A stretch of 64,000 bases of DNA from contig JAPDOI010001067.1 of assembly GCA_029168955.1 (NCBI GenBank), forward strand, positions 163,560 through 227,559, given 5' to 3'. Source of the DNA: Aplectana chamaeleonis. Its lineage: Eukaryota > Nematoda > Chromadorea > Rhabditida > Cosmocercidae. A model generated the notes under the pieces. It saw only the letters and a program-made list of their open reading frames with translations, was not told where the DNA came from and searched no databases. A program made the position numbers and the translations under genes. Positions 22,401 to 32,961 of the stretch are shown one piece after another. Positions within the stretch are counted from its first letter, which is position 1. Each line of letters starts with the position of its first letter.

Positions 22401-22866
22401 AAATCAGTGTTCACGAAGAAAAAGTTGCACGTTTTTGTGGCTAAAACGTAAGCTTTGGGTCCCTCTAAGAAGATTAAGAACGGAAGTGCGACGAAAAACG
22501 GCCGGTAAGTGGGTGAAAATCTCGTGGGCCAGCCAACTCATTGGGCCACTCCGCCCACGTCCTATAACAGTTGCCCTGAATTCGTGGTTAGATGAGCGAT
22601 GGTTTCCGATCAAAAGCCCCGTTCTTCCCTTCATTCTCAACTTCTCTCTTTACTCAGGTCAGCTCGCACACATCGGCTGCAAAAAAACGGAGTTACAAGC
22701 CTCGGACAACTCGTCCACAATGCTTCCCTAGCTGAATTTTGAGGGGCCATAACTCCGTTTTCCAGGGGGTCTTGTACGATTCCAAGAACATCATTGAAAT
22801 CAGCATGGGACCGTTTTCAAGATAGGCGGAAAAACAGAGGAGCAACATTTATCGTGAACACCGCCT
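22401..22866. mobile_element. TTAA-type MITE, left end degenerate
   Basis: The right end ATCGTGAACACCGCCT is followed by TTAA (22867-22870); the left end CAGTGTTCACGAAG lacks a clear TTAA. Its body is an inverted copy of 23184-23668. Confidence 0.6.
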
Positions 22867-22870
22867 TTAA

Positions 22871-23108
22871 AGGCACAGTACACCCTCAGATATGAATTTT
22901 GAGATTTTCATGTAATTGTGTAGAAGACCCCTCCTGTATAACACGTGCCAAATGCGAGATCTCAATTCCACCAAATAAGCGAGTGAAGAGCCATAACTCT
23001 GTTCAAAGGGGATCTTGGACAATTTCAGAGATACCACTGTGATCAGCGTGTGACTCTCTCCAAGATAAGCAAGAAATCTGAAAATTAATTTTTTGGATGT
23101 CGGTGCCT
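22871..23108. mobile_element. TTAA-flanked MITE, 238 bp
   Basis: TTAA at 22867-22870 and 23109-23112; ends AGGCAC and GTGCCT. The internal text 'ccataactctgttcaaagggg' resembles the neighbouring elements, so it is a related, diverged family member. Confidence 0.6.
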
Positions 23109-23183
23109 TTAAGTGGCCCCCGGGTAGATCGAAATTGACGTAGAAATTGAGAAAAACGCACCAGAAGTACAAGAAATCCTTAA

Positions 23184-23668
23184 AGACAGTGTTCACGATG
23201 AAAATCGTTTTTCTGCTTCTACGCCTATCTTGAAAACGGCTCCATGCTGATTCCAATGATGTCCCTGAAATCGTACAAGACCTTCTGGGAACGGAGTTAT
23301 GGTCCCTCAAAGATTGAGCTAAGGAAACATGGTGGACGAGTTGTCCAAGGCTTGTAACTTCCTTCTTTTGCAGCCGATCTAAGCGAGCTGACATGAGTAA
23401 AGAGAGAAGCTGAGAATGAAGGGAAGAACGGGGCTAGTGATTGGAAAACATCGCTCATCTCACGATCTCGAGCATTCATTTGTTCACGTCGGTGGGCGTG
23501 GAAAGTGCATCTGGGGGTGACGAGCTGACGGGTGTCCAACTTTGGGCTCTTTTGGAGCGTTTCCTGGCTCGTTTTCATGCGTTCTTTCGACATCAACGTT
23601 ACAGTGTGCCTCTCCACTACCGATTCCTAGTGGAAACTGAAACACATTTTTCATCGCGAACACTGCCT
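23184..23668. mobile_element. TTAA-flanked MITE, 485 bp
   Basis: TTAA at 23180-23183 and 23669-23672; ends AGACAGTGTTCACGATG and CATCGCGAACACTGCCT. Inverted relative to 22401-22866. Confidence 0.7.
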
Positions 23669-24376
23669 TTAAGTATCACCCGCTTCTCAAGTATCAGAGG
23701 AAGAGTTTGTTGTGACAATGAAATCTTTTGTGGACCCGTCCTTTGCAATTCTCTACTCTCTATTGCTCCGTTCCTTCCTTAGGGCCCTAACTAATCCTGC
23801 TTCACGTGAAATATTCTTCAATTTTCGATTGACCCAATTTTCCACCGGCGATAACCACCATGAACATGTTCACCCAAGCGGACAAATAGTCCATGTTATA
23901 GAATAATGTTACTTAAATACGACGTTCTCATGCGTTTCTGGCCGTTTCTTCATAATTTCGGTCACTCTTGGAGGCCAACGCATTGTTTTATGTGAAAAAC
24001 TCAGGGACGAAAATCATCGTGAACACTGCCTTTAATACGTGAAGACCGCCGCATTACAGCTCCTGAAAAAGCTTTGATGCTTCCCATGTCACGCGTGATT
24101 TCGCTTTGATATGTTCTACGGATAAGCACATATTATACAATGCGATATCTCGTTTTGCACAACTCTTAACAATATTTGGTTCAAACTCGACTGCCAAATC
24201 ATACTTTCAACTAATTCGCTACATTTCCCAAAAATCGAATCATTCCACGCCAAATCATTCTCAGGAATATTTCTAAACTTTTTTTTTAATTTCCTCATTC
24301 TACTGAGTATATTACTAGTTTTTCGAAAATATGGCAATGCCTTTACTTTTGCCAGGAGCCTAAACTTTCAGGAATT

Positions 24377-25037
24377 TCATTTATTGTGATGAGCGCGAAG
24401 CGCTCACCAGATTTGGCTTTGATCTCTTACCGCGCTCATGCGCGAAAGCCGAAAAAAAAACATGCAAAAAACAGCCCGCTGATGACACAGTTGGAATTTA
24501 TACTTAAAAAATCGGAGAAACTGTAGCAAAAGGAACACTGGGATTAGAAACTCAAGATGTACTGTGGACCACACGAGCCGGGCTGGGTGAAGATCTGTAC
24601 GGGCACTTGGAACTGGTCCGCTCCTAACTTTTCACTCACGAAAAACTTTGCACCAGGTTCCCCTTCTCCTTCTTCTTATCTTCAGTCCCGCGTTGGCGCA
24701 GGGTCAGTTTTTCTCTCCCCTTCCAAAATAAGGATAGTTTAAGGGACTAAGAATTCATTTCTCACACAAAGTCAGGTTTTCTGTCTGAGTGTAATCTCGA
24801 GTATCAGAGCTTTTGAATTCGCGGTGCAGACCAGTCCTTACGTGATCAGTTAATTTTGAAGTATACGAAAGGGCTACTATTAAACAACCATTAAAAACAT
24901 AAAAAAAGAAGCAGAAATGATGAGGAAGGGTCTTGAAAACGTTTTAATTAATGCCGAGTTTTTTCAGCGCTTGCGGCGCGGCGTTAAGATTAGGGCGCAT
25001 TAACTCCATCGCCCTATGCAGGATTCCCTTACCATTT
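24377..25037. other. Unassigned stretch with a GCGAAGC hairpin
   Basis: A 7-bp stem with GAA loop lies at 24390-24406 (TGAGCGC-GAA-GCGCTCA), followed by AGATTTGGCTTTGATC. The same plan, hairpin then AGGTTTGGTTTTG, occurs at 43676-43712, so both may be ends of one repeat family. The rest shows no gene; a frame at 24557-24742 is not recognisable. Confidence 0.45.
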
Positions 25038-25855
25038 TTTCGGAAGTGTGAGGGACTGCGAGAGAAAGCTGTGTGCAGATTTTTACAAAGCTCAAAAACC
25101 TAAAAGTCCAGCCCCTTGGTGGTCCAAAATTCTATCGCTGAAGGGATGCCAACCGTTGGATAGTGTTGGCAAAAACCCTGCGATTTGCCAACGTGGCTTG
25201 CCAACGTCCACCACTTTACCTCGTCCGAACTCTGTTCATCATTTGAATTGTGGAGTGAAACTGTGACGATTTGTGGGGGATCCCATGAGGAAGTCAGCCT
25301 ATTTTTTTGAAGTTGAAGTTTTTACTTTTAATGGGGGGTCGTACGTCTTATAGTGGTTTTTTTAAGATGAAGTACAGCGAATTTCCGCCTACAAGTAAAT
25401 TAAAGACAGTTGAGTGGATCTGAAACGAATTCCTTTGAGGTTCTAAACAGTTGCAATTTTGTTTTTGATTCGCAGAAACCACTTTTCCACCAATGCTACA
25501 ACATTTTTGTACCATTTTTCAATAAATTGTATATATTTTTTCTACCCGAAAACTTTACGATCCCCTCCAACTTTTCATTTTTCCCAGAAAATTTTTACGA
25601 CCCTCCCCCCCACCACTCGTTGGCAAGCTATCCACACCTGCTGGACCCTGCCTAAATGACAAAGTACCTACCGTAACGTACAGCAAACCTAAGAAATTTG
25701 GAAACTCGACCCCAAATTCGTTTTCAGTACCCTGATTGAACTCTAAATACAAGTTTTCAGCAAAATCCGATAAAATTTTTTGAAACACCTAAAAATGCCT
25801 GATGAATACCCCCCTCGCCTTTTTGAAAAAAAAAACCTGCAGTTCGGGGCGGGAT

Positions 25856-27920
25856 ACTGCGCAGTATACATTCCATCCGATGGCCAAAATCGCGTCGGAT
25901 CGGATTTTCAGATATTGCCGATCTTGCCAAACCGACTCATCGGATAAAACGATACTGGCCAAAACGAGAATTTCGGATAACGGATCGTATCCGAAACGAG
26001 AATTTTTGACCGGATCGGATATCCGATCGGATAAAATCGGATCCACCGGATAACTCGGATGAAAAAACGGATAAGAAAAATTTTCAGTAGTAGCGGGGAT
26101 TCAACTAAGTGTATTGAAGCAAATACCATTCTAGAGCCAGATGTAATCTTCGTATATTATTCGTAGAAACAGGCGAATCACCGGTTTTCGGAAAATGTCA
26201 AAGCAATAGTTGACATGAGCAGTTGGACCGGTACTAGCAAACCTTGAGATTGGAAAAGAATTACAACAAATTATCGTGCTGACCATAAAACAAGACATAT
26301 TTGGAGTTCTTCGACTGATATGGTTGCTTTAACCGTACAGCGCATTTGAAGACACGCGTACAGTCTACTATTTCACATCTTCCTCTCCGAAAGTAGATTC
26401 GTCACAGTCCGAGTGAGCTTCAGCATAATCAGATTCGACCTCACTGCGCCCATACTTCTCAACGACTACATGTTGGTACAGGGAATTTCCCGAAGTCTGA
26501 CGTTTGGAAAATAATATAGCGCAGCGAATCCTGGGTAATTAAATATTTGGAGTTTCGCCAGGCCGCGGTGAGGTCATTACTCGGTGTCTCAGCCTCCGTT
26601 AACTTCACAACACCCGTAGTTTCCCTCCAATTTCAAAATATGAATAGTTAGTAACCTAGAGGTTTGATATTCTATACAAAGTTGCTTTTCTAAGTGGGCT
26701 TATTTGACAGATAAAGGACCTCCTAATATCGCGGCGAGTATTAATGCTCATAGAATCGTGCCTAAGGATGACGCGTTCCGGTTCTGAATGGAAGACTTGG
26801 ATTTTGACAAATAAAAGTACAGGTGTAAAACATCCTTTCTGTATTCCTCTCTACTTTTCCACGAGAACACACGTATTCGTGCTGCTGCAGCCAATTCACG
26901 CAACAGCGTCCTGAGTGCCCTTGCTGGCATTGCCTGGGGCAGTGCAAAGGAAGTTCTGCGTACACGTATAGGGCCATGGTACTGCCCGTTTTGAAATATG
27001 ATGCCACCATTTGGACTAGGCATCTGTCTGAAACCTCTTGGTGCGGACTGCAGCAAACGCAGAATACTGCGCTAGGGCTCGTAACAGAATGCCACAAATC
27101 GACGCCTATCCACCATCTCCACCAGGAAACCGGCCTGCTCCCCCTCAAGCAGCACGCAGTCTCAGCAGTTCCCCATTGGCATCGTCAGGAACCGGTCAAG
27201 AATAGGATGGAACGGTTGGGAGTCCCCGGTAAATGTCCTGATTCTCAACGGTTTGGACATGATTCATCGCATCTATTTTCAGACCTACGACCCTGTCTGC
27301 TCAAGATTTATGCTATGAGCCGTGTGAGGTTGCCAACTTTCTGAGGCTCTGATGCGATGCTCTCTCATGGCTAAGAAGAAGAATAGTGGATGAAAGAACC
27401 TTCTGAATTTCGAAATTTCAGATTTGGCGCCGATAATCCGTCAATGTACACGTACGCGCGTAGATCACAGACGCACATCAGCGTCATTTGCGTCGCACCC
27501 GTCGATGGAAATTGATTTCAAATTTCGAACAAGGCACAAACCGTGAGCAGTGGGTCAGGAATTACCTTTAGGGTGCGTTCGTTAAATTGAGTGAAATGAA
27601 CGCAATTCTATCCGGTTTTATCCGAAATTATCCGATTTTCATCTGAAATTATCCGATTTTCATCCGATTTCGATCCGATCGATTATCCGTTTTTACCCGT
27701 TTTTCTATCCGATTATCCGGTTTTCTGATCGGATCCTTCGATTTTCACTTTTCCGGATATCGGATATTCCGGATATCGTGTTTTTTCATCTGATCGGATT
27801 TCGGATCAATCCGAAATCGCCATTTTGACGTCGGATCGGATTTCGGATAATTATCCGATCGGATTATCCGACCCGGATGTCCGAAACCGACTCGGTCGGA
27901 TGGAATGTATACTGCGCAGT
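25856..27920. mobile_element. CGGAT-rich inverted-repeat element, 2,065 bp
   Basis: The ends ACTGCGCAGTATACATTCCA and the reverse complement ending at 27920 are followed inward on both sides by about 150-300 bp built from degenerate ATCCGATCGGAT-like units. A Jockey-type RT fragment lies in the middle. The flanks show no clear target duplication. Confidence 0.7.
26878..27344 (+). pseudogene. Jockey-type reverse transcriptase C-terminal fragment
   Basis: The conceptual protein matches the region after the RT palm in insect/nematode Jockey-clade ORF2: ALAGIAWG, then PVLKYDATIW, then the diagnostic TQNTALGLVTECHKSTPIHH and HLHQE. A frameshift near 26970 separates the first block from the rest. 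The catalytic palm, endonuclease and ORF1 are absent, so it is a short dead fragment embedded in the 25856-27920 element, either captured or inserted. It stops at TGA 27342-27344. Confidence 0.75.
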
Positions 27921-27944
27921 TTTACTATTGAGGTCCAAAAGATA

Positions 27945-28520
27945 CTATAGGGGATCTATCCACGGCAGTGACCGATGCACAACCCCTGCCGCCGGCACTG
28001 ATGGGCGCGCTGCGCAACTGGATGGGCACCCGGTGGAGGGGTATCGATCGATTGCCGGCCGCACAGCTGACCGGCAGCAACGCATTTTCCTCGTTTTCAT
28101 CCCTCTTCTGCTTTCTCCTTCCATATTTTTATCTATCTCCTACGTTTTCTGTTTCTCCATTATGAACTATATGTTCTAATTGTCTGTGCGATGACATATT
28201 AACCTGAGAAAAAAAGAATTTTTATTAAAAAGTTTGAACATCACGAAGTTTGTTGACGAAGACACATGAATCAAACGCATGGGCAATTAGAACACTTAGT
28301 TAATAATGGAGAAACAGAAAAAGTAGGAGAAAGATTAAAAGATGGAAGGAGAAAGCAGATGAGGGATGAAAACGAGGAAAATGCGTTGCTGGCGGTCAGC
28401 TGTGTGAAGAAGATCGATGCCCTTCTACCGGGCGCCCACCCCGTTGCGCAGCGCGCCCACCAGTTATAGGCGGCAGTGGTTGTGCATCGGTCCCTACCGT
28501 GGATAGATCCACTGTACCAA
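27945..28520. mobile_element. MITE with terminal inverted repeats, about 575 bp
   Basis: The left end (GGATCTATCCACGG, then GACCGATGCACAACC) and the right end near 28470-28515 (inverted GGTTGTGCATCGGTC and CCGTGGATAGATCC) match. Further inverted similarity runs inward (GGGCGCGCTGCGCAAC against the GTTGCGCAGCGCGCCC region). Boundaries approximate to 10 bp. Confidence 0.7.
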
Positions 28521-29202
28521 TACTAGTTGCTTTCGCAGATGCGTTTACCCCTGAAAACACCTTTCTTGTGAGCCCCAAAAGGTTTCATCCTTTGACCAGG
28601 GTCCAGCAGGTGTGGACAGCTTGCCAACGGGTGTTGTTGGGCGTCGTAAAAATTTTCGGGGAAAAACGAAAAGTGTGAAGGGGGATCATGAAATTTTCGG
28701 TTGAAAAAGTTTTAGATTATTGAAAAAGATATAAAAACATTGTAGAATTTGTAGAAAAGTAGTTTCTGCGATTTAGACACACATTTGCAACTGTTTACAA
28801 CCTGAAAAGAACCAGTTCTAAGTTCATTCAATTGTTTTTAAACCCCTTGTAGGCGGTAGTTCGCCGTACTTCATCTGAAAAAAAACCGCAATAAGACGTA
28901 CGACCCCCATTAAAAATCAAAATTTCAACTTCAAAAAAAAGGAAGCTGAATTCCTGATAGATTTCCCCACAAATTGTCACAGTTTCGTTTCCTAACCCGG
29001 TTGGATACAAGGATTCAGGCGCGGCAAGGTGGTGAACGTTGGATAGCCACGTTGGCAAATCGCAGGGTTTTTGCCATAACTATCCAACGGGTGGCACCCC
29101 TTCAGCAACAGAATTTCGAATCCCCAAGTGTCCATAGTTTATGATAATGGGAATGTGTAAAAACTTGCACTCAGCTTTTTCACTCAGCCTCTCAAACTTC
29201 TG

Positions 29203-29557
29203 AAATAATTGTACATTAAGTTTGTATGGTGATGTAGTTAACGCGTCTCAATCTGGAGGCCGCGCCGCAAGCTTTGAAACTACGCATGATCAATCAAAAT
29301 GTTCCCAGGTCGCGAGGGCTCGACGCTTGAAATTATTGCTGTATCACTTTCAGTTGCTCTCGCTTATTCATCGCTCTAGTGGAGGCGAATACGTACATAT
29401 CTCTGGGATTCTTCTTGTAGATTATCACTAAAAAGTTACGTCACCGATAAAGCAAAACGTTAATATAAGAATTATAACCTTTTGATCATAATACAGTTTA
29501 TCACGCATGTGTCAAATACAAGGTATAGCAAGAAATACATTGTCATAAAATGGGGCA
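29203..29557. other. Unassigned, no gene seen
   Basis: Mixed composition; one 69-codon frame at 29222-29431 is not recognisable. Confidence 0.35.
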
Positions 29558-29669
29558 CTAGCTAGCATTCTTCGGGTTTCGTCCACCAGTAAGTTTCAGC
29601 CCATCGCTCAGAATCCAGGTCCCCGCAGCCGAGGTGAAGGCTAGGCCGTAGTCATACAGCGGCGGTACG
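29558..29669 (-). pseudogene. Possible terminal coding exon fragment, 36 aa
   Basis: On the minus strand, TATTTTTGCAG is followed by 112 bp that stay open in one phase (one leftover base, then 36 codons beginning VPPLYDYGLAFTSAAGTWIL) and end at TAG. The piece is GC-rich within AT-rich surroundings and has a good nematode-like 3' splice site. The upstream part of any gene would lie at or beyond 29728, where an inverted-repeat element begins, so it would be truncated. I do not recognise the protein; chance is possible. Confidence 0.3.
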
Positions 29670-29727
29670 CTGCAAAAATAGCAAGACAACTACCACTTAT
29701 GTGCGTCCTATCTGTGCTGAGGCATAC

Positions 29728-30570
29728 CTCAGAAAAATGAAAACATATTACATGTAATATAAAAGGCCTGAATTAATCTACATGTAATATAAATTGGCCA
29801 ATGTATATTACTTGCAAATTATCTCGACCGAAGTATGTTACATGTAATATATCGGTCCCTCGCTCGCAGGCCAAATGTCGCAAGTAATATGTTTTTGATG
29901 GTGAAAACATAATACTTGTAACATAAGAGACGATTACAATATACTTGTAACACATCTCCGTCAATGTAAGTTACATGTGAATTATCTCTACTCAAGTAAA
30001 TTACATGTAGTTTAAGTGTAACTTAATTCAATTATCTCCAGCAACTGAGGGCCCATGCTGAATACATTCTGCAAACCTGCACAGCATACGGGCCGCCTCA
30101 TACCTTACCGACGAGCGCAGGCCCATGGGATTGACATTTGACAGGGTGGTCACTCGCCCTGGCCGAGTCGTTGATCTCTCACTCCTCATGATTCGTCTTA
30201 ATCGTGAGGGAGGATTAGAGGGAGCGACAAGCAACATTTTCGAAGCTAGCTTAAGCCCACTGCTTCTTGTATGAAGCTGTGGGATCCAAGCTTGCTGCTT
30301 CAGTCATGAAGCAGCGAGCTTCAAGCTCCTGGGATGTTCAAGAGAGCTTCAAGCTTGCTGATTCGTACCTGAAGCAGTAGCGTGGAACTTACAGCTCCAA
30401 CCCTTAAAGCATCGAGCTTCAACTTGCAGCTCTAATTAAGTTACATGAAATATAAGCGTATGTTACATGTAATATAAGTGTAGGTTACATGCGATATAAA
30501 GGTAATATACTTGAATGTCTCAAGTATCTTACACTTTATATTACAAGTAACATGTTTTCATTTTTCTGAG
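29728..30570. mobile_element. Inverted-repeat element full of TTACATGTAA palindromes, 843 bp
   Basis: The ends are CTCAGAAAAATGAAAAC and its exact reverse complement (30554-30570). Inside each end are many copies of ATATTACATGTAATAT-like palindromes (29745-30010 and 30425-30550). The centre has an AGCTT/GAAGC-rich palindromic patch (30240-30440) and a more GC-rich 200-bp segment (30040-30240) open on the minus strand. Confidence 0.7.
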
Positions 30571-30854
30571 ACCAACTCAGACACTCTGGCGTTTCTAACG
30601 CGCACTGAACCGTCCCATTTCGACCTGTGCGGGGTAAACAGCAGAGATCACGCACGGCTATTCCGGTCTGCGTTCAACGCCTGCCAAACCGCTGATTTCG
30701 CAGTTTGGCTGGCCATAACGTAACTGCTGCAGGGAGGCTCGGTGTTGTGTTTGTACACGATTTAACAGCAAATGAACATGTGTGGTCTGCCAAATCACCT
30801 TACCGATCACTCTGCAATTGAACAGGCGCATATCAGCAGCACTGTATGTAACTA
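30571..30854. other. Unassigned, no gene seen
   Basis: Short unique stretch between two elements; a GCCAAACCGC...GCAGTTTGGC inverted pair is at about 30683-30708. Confidence 0.4.
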
Positions 30855-31056
30855 TAGTGGAGTCCACCAAGAGTGTCTCATTTACTTATCAATGAGAAGT
30901 GGTCGATTGGAGATCAATGAACACGTAACTCGTTGCAGCACAGCCGCTCTCGTTCAATCGGTATCGAGCGTGCTGGTATGGGATTCATGCACATTGATCC
31001 CTAGCCGACCGCTTCTTATTGACAAGTAAATGAGACACTCTTGGTGGACTCCACTA
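30855..31056. mobile_element. TA-flanked MITE, 202 bp
   Basis: TA at 30853-30854 and 31057-31058. The terminal inverted repeat starts TAGTGGAGTCCACCAAGAGT and is exact for about 35 bp; the arms continue with mismatches. Tc1/mariner-type (Stowaway-like) by target site. Confidence 0.8.
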
Positions 31057-31074
31057 TATATAAGGGGCTTCATC

Positions 31075-31395
31075 CTAGAGAGAGCGCAGTCGGCCTTTTG
31101 GGGCCGCTCACGGAAAGTGGCTACAAGTCACTCTCTGGACGATTTTTGACCGCTGAAGGGGGTCTCCTCCACGGTCCTCAGCGAGGGAAGCTCTCTCGCT
31201 GTCGACCGTGGCGAGGGTCATGTCCCTGTCGCGGACCACGGTGGGGGTGACCCCTTCCCACGGGCCGTGACGAGGACCGTGTCCTTGTTGGGGGAGACCC
31301 GCTCGGGGGTGGCGAGCGCTGGCCGGCCTGGGCTCGCCACCCGCCACCACTAATTCGGCGGTGCGCTCGCCAAATCACACCCACCCGTTCGCCTC
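31075..31395. repeat. GC-rich stretch with degenerate internal repeats
   Basis: Sharp rise in GC with recurring blocks such as CACGGTCCTC, CGACCGTGGCGAGGG, GACCACGGTGGGGG and GAGGACCGTGTCC on both strands. The open frames here are composition effects. Origin unknown. Confidence 0.45.
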
Positions 31396-32261
31396 CCTCT
31401 GGTTAAATAACCGACAAGTTAAAAAAATTTCACATATATATCGCATCATCTTAATTAATGAATTAATTCATATTTTTGATGCAAAGATTTCAGGACAAGC
31501 GAATAAAATAATTTAGCATATGAACAAGCAATTACGTCATCCACATAACACCTTTGCTTCATGCTTCTTCCCGTTCACGGCTCTTCCCCTTCCACACCAG
31601 AGCCCCCTTCCACACCTGCAGACTTTGTGCAAAAAAAACCACCAGAAAATGGACTGTAAACAACTAAAAGGAGCATCTTACCTCCATAGGCGCTAACTAT
31701 CACTTATTGCTAGTGCACTGTGCGGGCAGGTTCGAGAATAGTACATTGTGTAGCAATGGAAGAATTTTTTCATCTGAAAACAAGTATTAGAATGCCCTGA
31801 ATGAGGGTATAAAAAGTGAAGAATTATGTGCATGAGGAAAACTTCAAATATTGGACAAATATCAGGTCAAAATTTTTCGGAAAGGGATAAATGAATGACA
31901 TTTTCATTTTATTTTACTATATATTAAACTTATATTCACTCATTGCTTATAATTATTTATATTTTCCGATTAAATACTTTCATCGAATATTTGTCCATTT
32001 TTTGCATTCGTAGGTCATTCAGAATTCGCGAATAAAAAAAGAAAGATTTCCCCCGATGGATTTCTAAATTAAATTCAGGGACGTACTCGAGTTATTCAAT
32101 AGTTTAGAAATATGTTTCGATTGCCCATGTTTAGATGGAGAATGTCTCAGGGGAATAGTGCTTAAGTAGATTAGTTGGGTTTGGCAGGAATTTTTAAAGA
32201 AAGCGTTCGTAGAGTAATGGTTCACTCGTCACCATACACGAATTGTCTTTACTATATATAA
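31396..32261. other. AT-rich, no gene seen
   Basis: No protein-like frame, RNA gene or inverted repeat was recognised. It ends at a 17-bp duplication (CTTTACTATATATAATC...) just before the possible Helitron end. Confidence 0.4.
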
Positions 32262-32961
32262 TCTTTACTATATATAAAAGGGATCTGTCAGTCTGTCACG
32301 GTATTTGGTCCTCGGCGCATCGTATGTCAACCGAGATCAGCTGTGTTACCAAAAAAAGTATACGACGCACTTTCCAGGCATGACTTGAGAGTCAACAACG
32401 TCGCCGGTTTAATTACCCAAGTTTGGAGCACTTTTGGCCACGCCCTGCGATCCGGCGGTCCTGCCCATCCGGCGGTGACCCCGGTGCCGTCAGCGACTCG
32501 CGGCGGTGTGCCGTCCGCGACGCGTGTCGGTGTGCCCGGCCGCGTGTCGGTGTGCCGGCCGCGACGCGTGCGATCGAGATTGTCAAGTGCGGGTAGCCTC
32601 CTAAAATGCCGAGGCAAATCACCAGGAGTTTCGTCACCCTCCTTAGGTCACGAGTCTCGTCGGTCCTCCCCACACTGCCTCGCCTCCTATTAGGGCGAGC
32701 CAGATCGTCAGGAGTTTCGTCACCCTCCTTAGGTCACGAGTCTCGTCAGTCCTTTCCACATTCCCTTCAGTTCGTCGTGGATGCTCCAACTAATCATCTC
32801 GATTCTCAGTTTCTCTCTTCTCATCCTCTTCTTATCCCTTCTTTCATATTCACTCTTTACCTGTCTCTATTTTCTTCAATTCCATTCCGACAATTACAGG
32901 ATCATCAGAAACGAACCTTCTATGGAATCACAGATTTTTGTTTTGTCCCAGTTGCTGAGCG
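32262..32961 (+). mobile_element. Possible second-type Helitron 5' end leading into satellite B
   Basis: A|TCTTTACTATATATAAAAG followed by GGGATCTGTCAGTCTGTCAC resembles a Helitron 5' terminus (A|TC, TATATA, then CTGTC repeats). It includes an SL1-like sequence (32406), GC-rich short repeats of GCGACGCGTGTCGGTGTGCC (32510-32575), and an 86-bp tandem duplication (from 32625 and 32711). No 3' end can be assigned, so this is inference from sequence style and from the analogy with the 4050 Helitron, which also has unique sequence before a satellite. Confidence 0.35.
32406..32428 (+). other. SL1 spliced-leader-like sequence
   Basis: GGTTTAATTACCCAAGTTTG, 20 exact bases of SL1, followed by GAG with one extra G relative to the leader. 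The SL RNA intron is not present after it, so this is not an SL RNA gene; a retrocopy of a trans-spliced mRNA or a captured fragment is more likely. Confidence 0.7.

Larger units (their letters stand above)
22350..24031. mobile_element. TTAA-flanked MITE (outer), 1,682 bp
   Basis: Flanked by TTAA at 22346-22349 and 24032-24035. Ends AGACAGTGTTCACGAT and inverted ATCGTGAACACTGCCT. The TTAA duplication suggests the piggyBac group. It contains the three smaller elements listed next. Confidence 0.7.
22057..24376. mobile_element. Inverted-repeat element, 2,320 bp, with nested TTAA MITEs
   Basis: The ends AATTCCTGAAAGTTTAGG and their inverted copy are related to the ends of the palindromic element at 3964. 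The arms are about 260-290 bp (22057-22315, 24083-24376) and share CATATCAAAGC and CAAAACGAGA blocks. Everything between is nested MITEs. No transposase was found and target duplication is unclear. Confidence 0.75.
25038..29202. mobile_element. Large inverted-repeat element, about 4.2 kb, with nested insertions
   Basis: The arms of roughly 600 bp (25038-25655 and 28585-29202) are imperfect inverted copies, sharing for example CCCTGCGATTTGCCAACGTG, GGGGGTCGTACGTCTTAT and TTTTTACGACCC blocks. Between them lie a second inverted-repeat element (25856-27920) and a MITE (27945-28520). The arms are diverged, so the element is older than the palindromes to its left. No transposase. Confidence 0.72.

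Noticed and set aside
24557..24742. 61-codon frame starting MYCGPHEPGWVKICTGTWNW
   Set aside because: Slightly protein-like at its start, but no family recognised and no flanking exon structure I could support.
30028..30237. 69-codon minus-strand frame inside the 29728-30570 element, with a possible GTAAGG splice donor
   Set aside because: Its phase does not fit the exon-like fragment at 29558-29669, and the protein is not recognisable.
32343..32693. 116-codon plus-strand frame across the GC-rich repeat
   Set aside because: It crosses short tandem GC-rich repeats and the SL1-like motif; the opposite strand is also open, which fits base composition rather than coding.
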